Under the pieces are notes generated by a model that saw only the letters and a program-made list of their open reading frames with translations, made no database searches and was not told the DNA's origin. From Polyangium sp. y55x31 (lineage in GTDB: Bacteria > Myxococcota_A > Polyangia > Polyangiales > Polyangiaceae), in assembly GCF_029946505.1 (NCBI RefSeq), contig NZ_JARZHG010000008.1:248001-312000 (forward strand): a stretch of 64,000 bases of DNA. The letters run 5' to 3'. The stretch's first letter is position 1. Each line of letters opens with the position of its first letter. Both the position numbers and the translations under genes were made by a program. Positions 8,819 to 17,644 of this stretch are shown here, piece by piece.

Positions 8819-10414
8819 TCAATACTGCGGGTGCTTTTGAATGAGGCTCACGATCTCGAGCAGCTCGGGATCGGTACCATTCACGTTCGCCGCCACGGCC
8901 ATCGCTTGCGCGTCGGCCAGGTTCTGCGACGTCGGCGACTTCAGGGCCTCGGCAAACGCGACGATGGCCTTGGCCTTGGGCAGCCCTGCCTTCTGCGCCG
9001 CGAGCAGATCGCCCACGGTCGTCGTCACGGACGTCTCCTGGTCGAGGTACGTGAGCGGCGTCTTCCAGCGCGCCCGCACGGTGATCGTGTCGGTCGAGAC
9101 GATCTGCGCAGGGTCGCAGGCCTTGAGCACCTGATTGAAGATCATCGCGTCGCTCGGCGCGAGGTGCTGCGGCTCGACCTCCTCGGGGTTCTCCGAATAC
9201 TCCTCGCCGTAGAACTTGTGCATCTGGAAGTACCACGGCATCGTCAGCTCGACCTGCACGCCGCGCGCCGCGATCTCCATGGTCTCGTCGAAACGATCCA
9301 CGAACATGCGCGAGGCCTCGTCCGCGCCGTCGAGATACACGTACGCGCCGCGCCCCTTGTCCGTCACGATATCCATCAAGCGGTCGTCGTACGACGTGCC
9401 GGGCCCCGTGCCCACGCCGACCAGGTAAATGCCCTCCTTGTCGGCGTCCTTCGATTTCCCGCCGATGAAATCGGCGTCCGTCTCCCCCACGTTCGCCCCG
9501 CCATCGCTGATCAGCACCACGCGGTTCAGCCGCCCCGGACCATAATGTTGCTCGGCGAGCCCGTAGCCCGCGACGAGCCCGCTGTGCAGGTCCGTCCCGC
9601 CGTTCGCCGTGAGCTCGTTCCCCAGGGCCAGGATCTTCGGATCGTTCGGCCCCGTCACCACGTGGCCGCTCAGCACCACGTTGTTGTTCGTGTTCCAGGT
9701 GACGGCATTGACGATATCGCCCTCGGCGAGGCTCGCGGCGATGGCCTTCACCGCCGCCCGCTCGCGCTCGATGCCGGGGCCGCCCATCGAGCCCGAGGTG
9801 TCGAGCACGAACGTCACCGTCATCGGGCGCCGCGGCTTGATCGCGTCGTACGAGCGCACGGCGATCTGGAAATCGAGCTCGTTCACGACCGCGGTATTCG
9901 CGAGCTCCGGGTAGAGCGCGAGCTTGCCCGCGGCCGGCGCGTCGTACTGGATCCGATAATAATTGAGGAACTCGTAGGTGCGGATCTCGTACGCCATCGG
10001 CTCGATGCCCATCTGGATGAGCTCGCGCACGTGGACGGGAGAGCCCATCGAGTTGGAATCGTCGGCCGAGAGATACAGGACGACGGGCTTCGAGGTGTCG
10101 AGGCCTTCACAGGTGAATTCCGCGGCCGCGTCCGTGCCCGCGTCCGCGCCCGGCGCGGCGGGATCGGGCGGCGGCGGCTCCCCGGGGAATTCGCCCGCGC
10201 CGGCCGAACCGCCGCCGCCATTGAAGCCGCCCCCCGAGCCGCCTACACCCACCGATCCCACGGGCCCCGGCCCGCTTCCGCCCGACGACTCGTCGACGAA
10301 CCCCCCCGAGTCGCTCGATTCGCCATCCACGGCAAGACAAGCGGCGATGCTCCCGCCGAGCGAAGCCAGCAAGAGAGGAACGACGGAGAGCGCGCGCAGA
10401 GACCGTAATTTCAT
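8819..10414 (-). CDS. VWA-domain lipoprotein (YfbK-like)
   Basis: Lipoprotein of 531 aa. The ATG at 10414 (MKLRSL) has GGGAGG eight bases upstream and gives a signal peptide with lipobox SIAAC, Cys26. An acidic Gly-rich linker (about 27-90) is followed by an N-terminal domain, then a von Willebrand factor A domain. Its MIDAS motif DTSGS starts at Asp205, with GGTDL and ISDGG completing the metal site. The C-terminal part, with EAL and a Gln/Ala-rich end, resembles the DUF3520 tail of YfbK-type proteins. It is probably a cell-envelope protein-binding module; the partner is unknown. It is monocistronic, bounded by the hairpin at 8758 and the kinase gene upstream. Confidence 0.85.
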   Translation of the reverse strand: MKLRSLRALSVVPLLLASLGGSIAACLAVDGESSDSGGFVDESSGGSGPGPVGSVGVGGSGGGFNGGGGSAGAGEFPGEPPPPDPAAPGADAGTDAAAEFTCEGLDTSKPVVLYLSADDSNSMGSPVHVRELIQMGIEPMAYEIRTYEFLNYYRIQYDAPAAGKLALYPELANTAVVNELDFQIAVRSYDAIKPRRPMTVTFVLDTSGSMGGPGIERERAAVKAIAASLAEGDIVNAVTWNTNNNVVLSGHVVTGPNDPKILALGNELTANGGTDLHSGLVAGYGLAEQHYGPGRLNRVVLISDGGANVGETDADFIGGKSKDADKEGIYLVGVGTGPGTSYDDRLMDIVTDKGRGAYVYLDGADEASRMFVDRFDETMEIAARGVQVELTMPWYFQMHKFYGEEYSENPEEVEPQHLAPSDAMIFNQVLKACDPAQIVSTDTITVRARWKTPLTYLDQETSVTTTVGDLLAAQKAGLPKAKAIVAFAEALKSPTSQNLADAQAMAVAANVNGTDPELLEIVSLIQKHPQY

Positions 10415-10579
10415 GAGGACCTCCCGAAGCGAGGAAGCAAAGCGGAGCAATCCGCATGCCCGAGGTCCGCGCGCACGATTTCAGCGTCGAAGCTCGTTTT
10501 TCATTTCGCCGTACCCTTGGCCCACGCTGGCACAAGGCGACGCGCGCCGGCCTACGGCGTCACGCGGTCACTGCACTTC

Positions 10580-13500
10580 TCAGGCGCCGGCGCCGAGCTC
10601 GCGCCCGAGCTCCATCGTGCGGGCGTTCTCGGGCACGCGCTCCAAAAAACTCTCCCGCATCGCGCCGTCCGTCATCCGGTTCGCCCGCGCGAGGAGCCGC
10701 GTCCGCGCCTGGAAAATAGAATGTTTGCCGCTCGTCGTGCTCCCCGACGCAATCAGCGCCTCCGCATACACGAGCCGGAGCAGCGCCTCCCCCTCCTCCA
10801 TCCCCCCGAGCGACGCGAAGAGCCCCATCGCCGCCCCTGCAATGCCGAGCCCGGACGGCCAGTTGCCCTGCGCGAGCAGCGCCCGCGCCCACGCCGCCAG
10901 CGCGAACGCCCGCAGCGGCCCGATTGCCGCGAGCGCCTCGGCTGCGCCCTCGGCCTCGATCTCCGCCGCCTCCAGATCCCCGCGCGCGAGCAGCAATGCG
11001 GACAGGTAAATCCGCGCCCGCCCTTCCTGCCGCCGGTTCGATTGCTGCGCGAAATCGGCCATCGCCTCGCGCAAATGAAGCGAAGCCTCCCCGAGCGCCC
11101 CGCGCGCGGCGAGCGCGGGCCCGAGGTTCTGCTTCGCGAGCGCCGCCACGTTGTACAGCCCGAGCCGCCGCGCCTCGCCGAGCAGCTCCACGAGATCCCG
11201 CTCCGCCTCGGCAAAGAGACCGAGCTGGATCCGCGCGTGCGCCGCGTTCACGCGCGCCACGCACGCGTCCCTGCGGTTGCCCGTCGCGAGGAACGCCGGA
11301 ATGCTCTTCTCCGTCGCGAGCAGCGAGGCCGCCGGATCCCCCGCGCAGAGCGCCCGCGACGCGTGCAGCGCATACAGCCGCGCCGCAACCCCCTGATCCC
11401 GCTCCGCAATGGGCCACGCCGCCATTCCGAGCTGCCCGATGAGCGCCTCGGCCGCCGCGTGCTCCCCCGCATGAAGCAGCGACGCCGCCACGTGCGCCAC
11501 CGCGCTCACGGCCGGCGCCGATGCGCCCATCGCCTCCGCGCCCGGCGCGCGCACCTCCTCCGCGAGCTCTTCCAGCGCGTCCCTCTGCCCGAGCCGGACC
11601 AGCATCGACGCCGCCGTCGCCGCCGCCCCGTACCACGCCCCGCTGCCTCGCGGCAGCGCTTTCATCGCGCTCGCCGCGCGCGCCGAGGCCTCGGCCGCCT
11701 CCCCGAGCCAGCGATACGCCTCCGCCTGGATCCACGCGAGCTCCCCGCGCGCCTCGGGCGACGCGCCCCGCGTCCCCTTTTCGGCCCGCTCGATCGCCGC
11801 CCGGAAATCGTTCCCTTCGAGCGCCTGCTCCGCTGCCCGCCGGTACCACGCCGCCGCCCGCGCCGGCGCCCTTCCGCGCTCGTAATGTTCTGCCAGGACA
11901 ACCGCGTCCCGCTCCCCCGCCTCCTCCAGCCACGCCCCCGCGAGCTCGTGCCCGAGCGCGCGATCCGCCTCGGTCAGCGCCGCATACGCCGCCTCGCGCA
12001 CGAGCGCGTGCCGGAATGCATATTCTTCCTGCGCGGGAAAACGGCTCTGCGGCCGCTTCACCACGAGCTCACGCGCGCAGAGATCCACGAGCATCGGCCC
12101 GAGCGCGTCCTCCCGCGGCCCCTCGCCGAGCAATGCCGCGGCCCCGCCCCGCCAGAACACCTGCCCGAACACGCTCCCGGCGCGCAAGAGCCGCCTGGAC
12201 TCGGCCGGAAGCGCGATCAGCCGCGCCTCGACCATCGCCAGCACCGTCTCCGGCAGCTCCGCGGCCCGCCCGCTCTCGGCCGCGCGGATCAGCTCCTCCA
12301 GGTAAAACGCATTTCCTCCGGCCCGCTCCACGAGCCGCGCCACCATCGCATCCGAGATCCGATCACCGAGCACCTCCCGCACGAGCCGCTCGGCCGCCTT
12401 TTTTGAAAGCTCCTTCAGCCGGATCTCCTGCAAAGGCCGCCCTTCCCAGAGCCGCGGGAACACCTCCGGCAAATCGGGCCGCGAGAGCGCCAGCACGAAG
12501 ATCGGCCGCTCGGGCAACGCGCGGAGCAGCTCGTCGACGAGTTTTACCGTCGGCCGGTCCCCCCAATGCAAATCTTCGAGGATGAGCATCGCCGGCCGCT
12601 CCTCCGTCTCGACACGCAGGAGATCCTCCCACGCGGCCCGGATCTGATCGCCCATGAGCAAAGGATCCCGCCGCGCCGCGCGCAATTCGATGCTCTCCTC
12701 GTCCGCCGGCGGCACGCCCGCGAGCGGCCCGAGGAACATCACGGCCCGTTCGAGCTCCTTTCCCGCGAGGTGCCGCCCGAGCCGCGCCCGCAGCCTTTGC
12801 CGCTGCACGTCGAGCGGCATCCCCCCGGACAACCCCGCCTGCCCGCGCAGCATTTGCCCGACCAGCGCGAACGGCGAATTCTGGCTCATCGGATCGCCCT
12901 GCCCGACCCAGACCCCGACCGAATCCCGCTTTTCGCGCACCTTGCGCAAGAGCTCGTGCCGAAGCCGGCTCTTGCCCATGCCCGGCGCCGCCAGGATCAC
13001 CGCGGCGCGCGAGAGCGGCTCGTCGAAACACTCGTCGACGAGCGCCATCAAAATCGCCATTTCGCTCTCGCGACCGACACAATGCGTGGGCCGCCCGAGC
13101 AGCGTGCGCGCCGCCTCCGTCACGTCGCGCTCGCCGCGCAGATACAGGCCCCCCTCGTCGCCGTCAACGTCGAACCGCACGTCGAGCAGCCCCGCCATCA
13201 CGTCGTCGAGCCGGATCGGCGGCGCCTTCCCGGCCGGCGCCTTTTTCCCGAGCAGCTTCACGCCCCGCTCGATCACCGCGCCCATCGGCAGCCCCTCGGA
13301 CGACACCTCCGCGCCCGCCACGAGCGCCATCGGCGCCTCCGGCAGCGCCGCCCGCAATTCGAGCGCCGATCGCGCCGCCCGCGCCGCCTGATCCGTCGCC
13401 GCGCCCGTCGATAGAAGGCTCACGACGAGCGTCCCATCCGAAAGCGCGTCGAGCCGCCCGCCATATCGCTCGACGATCGCCCCGAGCGACCTCGCCCGCC

Positions 13501-14509
13501 CGCCGCCCGCGTCCATCGCCGTGTCCGCCCCCGAAAGCTCGAGCGTCGGCGCGAAGACCCCGCTCTCCCCGGCTTTCGGCGCCCGCTCGCCCGGCGGCAA
13601 TTTCGTGAGCACGAGCGAGACCACGCGCCGCTCCTTGCCCGTCAACCCGCTCGGCCGCATGCTCGCTTCGATCGCGTCCGTATCGGCGATGATCCCGAGC
13701 GCCGCGAGCTCCGCCGCCACCGCGGCCCCGTCCCTCGGCCGATCCTTCGACGCCTTCGCCAGCATCCGCGCCACGAGCGCGTCGAGCGCCTCCGGCACCC
13801 CGGGCCGCATCGACGAGACGCGCGGCGCCTCCTCCAGCACCACCTTCAGCAGCGCCGCGTGCATCTCCTCCGCCGCGAACGGCGGCCGCCCCGTCAGGCA
13901 ATGAAACAGCACGCATCCGAGCGCGAACACATCCGCCCGCGCATCGATCCGCTTCGACCCCCGCGCCTGCTCCGGCGCCATGTACGCGGGCGTCCCGATC
14001 ACGTATCCCGAGTGCGTCAGCGCCTCGCCGCCCTCGACCCGCGCGATCCCGAAATCGAGCAAACGCACGTCCGTGGCGCTCTGCCCCACGAGGAAAATGT
14101 TCGCCGGCTTCAGATCCCGGTGCACGATCCCCGCCGCGTGCGCGACCCCGAGCGCCTCGGCCACGCGCAGCGCCACGCCCACGCTCTCCGCGGCATCGAG
14201 CCCCGTGCGCTTCAGCCGATCACCGAGCGTCTCGCCTTCCAGCCACTCGAGCGCGAGCCACGGCTCCCCTTCCGGCCCGAGCCCGTGCGCCACGTGCCGC
14301 ACGATCCCCGGGTGATCGAGCCCTTCGAGCAGCTCCGCCTCCCGGACGAAGCGCGTCTCGGTGTCCGCGTGCGCGTGGGCCCAGAGCACCTTCAGCGCGA
14401 CGAGCCCGCCCGTCCTGCGGTCCTTCGCGCGGAACACCTTCCCCATGCCGCCCGAGCCCGCCACTTTTTCGAGCTCGAACCGATCCGCGACGACGTCCCC
14501 GGGTTTCAT
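10580..14509 (-). CDS. Ser/Thr kinase with cyclase-like, AAA ATPase and TPR domains
   Basis: A 1309-aa cytoplasmic regulator of the PknK/large-ATPase type. Residues about 11-270 are a Hanks kinase: Gly loop GSGGMGK, VALKVL Lys, catalytic HRDLKPANIF and DFG, so it should be active. About 290-460 looks like a degenerate nucleotide-cyclase homology domain without clear metal Asp pairs. About 480-800 is an AAA/STAND ATPase with Walker A APGMGKSR near 505 and a Walker B-like LILEDLHWGD near 645. The rest is Ala-rich TPR-like helical repeats. Known relatives use kinase output and ATP-driven switching to control transcription or secondary metabolism. No DNA-binding domain is visible. No partner gene sits next to it; the neighbours on both sides are separated by more than 100 bases. 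Confidence 0.88.
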   Translation of the reverse strand: MKPGDVVADRFELEKVAGSGGMGKVFRAKDRRTGGLVALKVLWAHAHADTETRFVREAELLEGLDHPGIVRHVAHGLGPEGEPWLALEWLEGETLGDRLKRTGLDAAESVGVALRVAEALGVAHAAGIVHRDLKPANIFLVGQSATDVRLLDFGIARVEGGEALTHSGYVIGTPAYMAPEQARGSKRIDARADVFALGCVLFHCLTGRPPFAAEEMHAALLKVVLEEAPRVSSMRPGVPEALDALVARMLAKASKDRPRDGAAVAAELAALGIIADTDAIEASMRPSGLTGKERRVVSLVLTKLPPGERAPKAGESGVFAPTLELSGADTAMDAGGGRARSLGAIVERYGGRLDALSDGTLVVSLLSTGAATDQAARAARSALELRAALPEAPMALVAGAEVSSEGLPMGAVIERGVKLLGKKAPAGKAPPIRLDDVMAGLLDVRFDVDGDEGGLYLRGERDVTEAARTLLGRPTHCVGRESEMAILMALVDECFDEPLSRAAVILAAPGMGKSRLRHELLRKVREKRDSVGVWVGQGDPMSQNSPFALVGQMLRGQAGLSGGMPLDVQRQRLRARLGRHLAGKELERAVMFLGPLAGVPPADEESIELRAARRDPLLMGDQIRAAWEDLLRVETEERPAMLILEDLHWGDRPTVKLVDELLRALPERPIFVLALSRPDLPEVFPRLWEGRPLQEIRLKELSKKAAERLVREVLGDRISDAMVARLVERAGGNAFYLEELIRAAESGRAAELPETVLAMVEARLIALPAESRRLLRAGSVFGQVFWRGGAAALLGEGPREDALGPMLVDLCARELVVKRPQSRFPAQEEYAFRHALVREAAYAALTEADRALGHELAGAWLEEAGERDAVVLAEHYERGRAPARAAAWYRRAAEQALEGNDFRAAIERAEKGTRGASPEARGELAWIQAEAYRWLGEAAEASARAASAMKALPRGSGAWYGAAATAASMLVRLGQRDALEELAEEVRAPGAEAMGASAPAVSAVAHVAASLLHAGEHAAAEALIGQLGMAAWPIAERDQGVAARLYALHASRALCAGDPAASLLATEKSIPAFLATGNRRDACVARVNAAHARIQLGLFAEAERDLVELLGEARRLGLYNVAALAKQNLGPALAARGALGEASLHLREAMADFAQQSNRRQEGRARIYLSALLLARGDLEAAEIEAEGAAEALAAIGPLRAFALAAWARALLAQGNWPSGLGIAGAAMGLFASLGGMEEGEALLRLVYAEALIASGSTTSGKHSIFQARTRLLARANRMTDGAMRESFLERVPENARTMELGRELGAGA

Positions 14510-14641
14510 GCTGGGAGCCCGACGGGTAGCGCGAAGCGCGGGAAAAGGCCAGCTTTTCGACCGGCCTGGGGGACCGTGAGCCGGCTCAGTCCGGGACCGC
14601 GAGCGAAAGGAGGGCGCGTAGACCAGCGGAGGGTATGGCGA

Positions 14642-14929
14642 TCATTCGTTTGGTGAATCGGAAGAGGCCAGCCGCGCCCTGGCCCTACCTCTCGCAATAT
14701 CCCCCCAGGTGTCCTCATCTACTTCGAGCTCTGGATATTCTTCCAGCGCGGGGTTCACGAGATGTTCGAGTATCGCCGTCATGCTCTTTGCGACCGCCAA
14801 TCGTAGGTCCTTGCTGTTGGCCTCCGACAATAGCGGGGCGATCTCGACCACCACCGAATTGAGAGCATCCATTGCCTCGATGCTGGCGTCGCGCACGACT
14901 CTCGCAGCTTCCACCGTGCCTAATTTCAT
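14642..14929 (-). CDS. Small acidic hypothetical protein
   Basis: A 95-aa protein starting at the ATG at 14929 (MKLGTVEAAR), with GGAG nine bases upstream. The frame stays open further upstream, but those codons belong to the broken lipoprotein gene next door. It is predicted alpha-helical and rich in Ala/Glu/Asp, with no signal peptide and no family I recognise. The start lies 10 bases after the last frame of the disrupted gene, so the two were probably one transcript. Confidence 0.6.
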   Translation of the reverse strand: MKLGTVEAARVVRDASIEAMDALNSVVVEIAPLLSEANSKDLRLAVAKSMTAILEHLVNPALEEYPELEVDEDTWGDIARGRARARLASSDSPNE

Positions 14930-14939
14930 AGCCCTACTC

Positions 14940-15493
14940 CTAGAATGAACACCCTTCTGCCTCCATGCACTCTCGCATGCATCGCCTGAACCGACCGCCT
15001 CCTGGGGCCGGCAGGCCTGGCGACCCCGAGCAGTAATGGTCACAATCGTGATGATCACGACCTCCCCAATCTGCCCCCGTCCCGGCATCGCCTGCCCGTC
15101 CGCCGACGCGGACACCTTGCCCATGCGCAGCTTCCGGTTCGTGAGGAGCTCCTTCGGGAGGGTCATCCCTCGCAGGGCCATCCGCATGCAACCCCAACGT
15201 CCGGATTGGGCTGGCCCGTCGTCTCCACCTCCACCACGTGGCCTTCTTGGTCGACCTCCACCGAGGCGTCGAGCGTGTAGTGTCCGGGGTTGATATCGCC
15301 GCTGAGCTCATCCACACATTCCCTGAGGCGCTCTGCGGTGGCGTCAGGGATGCTCGGCCGGTCATCCGGCCCCGAAGGGCGGTAAATCCTGGCCGAGCGG
15401 CATGAGCGAGAGCGTCATGCAACCGATGAGGCCGAGGAAAATGAGGGCTCGCAAACGCGGAAGGTTCACTATTCTGGATGGCAGCAGGGACAT
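14940..15493 (-). pseudogene. Frameshifted small lipoprotein gene
   Basis: No single frame spans this gene, but consecutive frames join into a plausible lipoprotein. Frame 1 starts at the ATG at 15493 and gives MSLLPSRIV with lipobox LGLIGC, then stops. Frame 2 from about 15366 reads DATAERLRECVDELSGD and then a beta-strand pattern TLDASVEVDQEGHVVEVE ending NPDVGVAC, then stops. Frame 3 near 15190 resumes at CMRMALRGMTLP. A last shift near 15000 would give the Cys-rich end CMRECMEAEGCSF with its stop at 14940. Each switch needs a single base. The gene is either decayed or miscalled at GC homopolymers. The 'DGxVxxV...CMRxALRGM' layout resembles TonB-C-like small lipoproteins of Polyangiales, by recollection only. 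Confidence 0.6.
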
Positions 15494-15529
15494 CGAAACT
15501 CCTGTCAAGGCAGCGCAGGTCCGCCCCCC

Positions 15530-15592
15530 ACCTTGCCGACCTTCGCCGGCCCGTCACCGACCTTCCCCGGTCCATCACCGACCTTCCCCGGT
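15530..15592. repeat. 21-bp tandem repeat, about 3 copies
   Basis: Units close to ACCGACCTTCCCCGGTCCATC occur back to back; two are nearly identical and the first is diverged (CGCCGGCCCGTC). The array lies directly upstream of the broken lipoprotein gene on the minus strand and half-matches the 42-bp period of the next array. Confidence 0.7.
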
Positions 15593-15692
15593 GCGTTGGC
15601 TTTTTTCCCTGGTCCATGCCCACGATGACAGGTCACAGCGGTCACCCCTGTCAACGGCGCCCCTCCCCACTGGACCGAACCGAACCGCGCTC

Positions 15693-15930
15693 CCCACGGG
15701 GACCCCTCCCCGCGAAGATTTTCGCTCCGCGCTCCCCCCGGGGACCCCTCCCCGTCGAGGATCCGCGCTGCAATTCTCCGCGGGGACCCCTCCCACGCCC
15801 GCCCCCCGGCGACAAAATCCCCCGGGGAGGGCCTCTCCCCCCGACCTCCCCGCGGGGAAATTCCCGCGGAGACCCCTCCCCGCGCGGCGCGCCTCGCCCG
15901 GATCCTCCCGTGGACCCCTCCCCGCACGTT
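15693..15930. repeat. Degenerate 41-45-bp tandem array with GGGGACCCCTCCCC core
   Basis: The core GGGGACCCCTCCC recurs with starts near 15693, 15734, 15775, 15862 and 15905, with a diverged copy near 15820, giving a period of 41-45 bp and six units. Spacer sequence between cores is poorly conserved. The minus strand is very G-rich (GGGGAGGGG in most units) and could form quadruplex or hairpin structures. No convincing gene occupies 15494-16052; open frames there are low-complexity readings of the repeat. Confidence 0.7.
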
Positions 15931-16052
15931 TCCGCGCGAAGACGCGCTCGTCTCCGAAGCCTCCCACCCCGATTCCGCGCGCTCCGACGTCTCCCTTTCA
16001 CCCTTCCAAAAAGGCTGACGACCCTAGCGCGCGCCGAGCCCGCCCATCCGGC

Positions 16053-16772
16053 TCAAAGCTGGATCCCCGAAAAGATCGTCGCAATCCCCTGCACGACCAG
16101 CAAGAGCCCGCACACCACCGCGAACGCCACGGCCCCGCCCGTCCGCCGGAAGAGCTGCGTTTGCCCTCCCACCGTCACGAGGCTTCGCATCTCCTCGGAT
16201 CCACCGAGCTCCCAGCGCGCCCGTGCGTCCCTGTAAAACCCGTCCACGCGCTCCTGCTTCCGCGTCATGGCCGTGATCATCACGTCGGCGCCCTCTGGCA
16301 CCACCGCCTCCTCGACCTCCACGTGTGTCGCGCCGGGCGGCACCAGATCCCGCGCCCACGACGGCCACGACGACAGGGCCTCCTCCACGCGCACCGCAGG
16401 CGACACCCATTCGTCCCCCACCACCTCCGCGTCCCCGAGATCGACCACACACGTACCGCTCGTATCGCGGAGCGCGACCCGCGACGCGCGCAGGATCGAC
16501 CGCTCCCCGAGCCGCGCGCGCCGCTTCCCGTCCCCGGAAAAACCTCGAATGGTGGTGCGCACGGCGACGCAGCCCTTCCGCGCGAGCCCGTCGATCGGCT
16601 CCTCCGCCGCCGAAATCGTCCCCGCGAGCTCCACCACCCCGGGCTCGATTTCCGCGATCTTCTTCGTCGGGCGCCGCCACACCTCCAGCACGAGCGCCGC
16701 GCTCTCCCGCGCTCGAAAGACGAGCGCGCTCCCGGCCACCACGAGTCCTGCCCCGAGCAACGTGAGGATCAT
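16053..16772 (-). CDS. GIDE-like membrane protein, no RING domain
   Basis: A 239-aa inner-membrane protein. An N-terminal helix (MILTLLGAGLVVAGSALVF) and a C-terminal helix (FAVVCGLLLVVQGIATIF) flank a beta-rich domain. The pattern (PGVVELAGTISAAEEPI, CVAVRTTI, a late VPPGATHVEVEE) resembles the GIDE domain of mitochondrial MULAN/MAPL E3 ligases, and bacterial copies are usually called 'E3 ubiquitin ligase family', although no RING is present here. Its start codon overlaps the stop of the preceding gene (ATGA at 16769-16772), so the two are translationally coupled. The role is unknown. Confidence 0.65.
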   Translation of the reverse strand: MILTLLGAGLVVAGSALVFRARESAALVLEVWRRPTKKIAEIEPGVVELAGTISAAEEPIDGLARKGCVAVRTTIRGFSGDGKRRARLGERSILRASRVALRDTSGTCVVDLGDAEVVGDEWVSPAVRVEEALSSWPSWARDLVPPGATHVEVEEAVVPEGADVMITAMTRKQERVDGFYRDARARWELGGSEEMRSLVTVGGQTQLFRRTGGAVAFAVVCGLLLVVQGIATIFSGIQL

Positions 16773-17608
16773 CGGAAGCTCCTCCGCGTGCGGCTCGCGA
16801 GCGAGAGCACCCCGAAGCCGGCCGCCGAGAGCACGACCAGCGAAAAGAGCCCGCCAAGAAAAAGAAGCGGGCTCATTCGCCCCCCGATGCGCTCCTTGGC
16901 GCGATCGAGCGGATGAATCGTGACGAAATCCAGGCCGTCCCGGCAGGGCACGATGTCATTCGTCTGCTTGCAACCGAGCACCGTCACCGGCATCCCCTCC
17001 GCGAGGACACGCTCCCGGTAGACGGCCGAATCTCCCAGCGTGGAGAGCTCTTTCCCGCACGCCTCCCGGATCGAAAGCGGAATGCCGGGCCCCGTCGCTT
17101 CCTTTTCCTTCATCCACCGGCCCGGCGCGTCGCCCGTCGCGGAGAGCCCTCCGATCGCGATCCCCACCCGCGGATCGGAGCCGAAGAGCCATGTCGCGCC
17201 CTCCTCTTCGTCGATCCGTACCCGCTCGTTCGTCTTGGCAAACGCGAGCCGGAATGCGAAACCGTCGTTCCTTCGCACGGCCACGTCTTCGAAGCTCCCG
17301 AGCGCGCATGAAACCTCGAATCGGCCGTCGCCGCTCGGGGACAAGCGCCCGACGGCCCCGACCCAGCCCGCGGCGGGGGCGCCGAGCGGCGAGGACGACG
17401 ACGCCTTGAGCAGCGAAAGCTCGCCGCGGATCGCCATCGGCCCATCGTCCGTCCTTCGCTCCGCGTGCGCCCCGAGCCGCGACCCGATCGACGCCGTCCG
17501 CAAAGACACCCCCAGAAAAAACAAGGCGCCGCAGGCGAACGGCAGGAACGCGAGCCCGACGATCACCCTCGTTTTTCGTTTTGGCTCGAAGGAAAACATC
17601 GGCGTCAT
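16769..17608 (-). CDS. Second GIDE-like membrane protein
   Basis: A 279-aa protein with an N-terminal membrane helix (about 14-34) and a C-terminal one (about 248-270). The middle is a beta-rich domain with the same order of features as its downstream partner: 'GAVGRLSPSGDGRFEVSCALGS' in two halves, then GATWLFGSDPRVGIAI, and a late GMPVTVLGC. It is probably a diverged paralogue. It is coupled to the next gene by an ATGA overlap, so the products are likely made in equal amounts and may form a heteromer. The start at 17608 could instead be the ATG three codons later. The function is not known. Confidence 0.6.
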   Translation of the reverse strand: MTPMFSFEPKRKTRVIVGLAFLPFACGALFFLGVSLRTASIGSRLGAHAERRTDDGPMAIRGELSLLKASSSSPLGAPAAGWVGAVGRLSPSGDGRFEVSCALGSFEDVAVRRNDGFAFRLAFAKTNERVRIDEEEGATWLFGSDPRVGIAIGGLSATGDAPGRWMKEKEATGPGIPLSIREACGKELSTLGDSAVYRERVLAEGMPVTVLGCKQTNDIVPCRDGLDFVTIHPLDRAKERIGGRMSPLLFLGGLFSLVVLSAAGFGVLSLASRTRRSFR

Positions 17609-17644
17609 CGTCGCCTGCCCGGGGCCCGGCCCCGATGAAAGAGG

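Noticed and set aside
8831-10408. 525-codon plus-strand frame opposite the VWA gene
   Set aside because: Arg/His-rich low-complexity reading of the complementary strand; the minus-strand protein has a clear signal peptide and MIDAS motif.
15651-16001. 116-codon minus-strand frame with GRGPRGE repeats
   Set aside because: Its repeats simply translate the 42-bp DNA array; no start site or fold. The DNA repeat is the better explanation.
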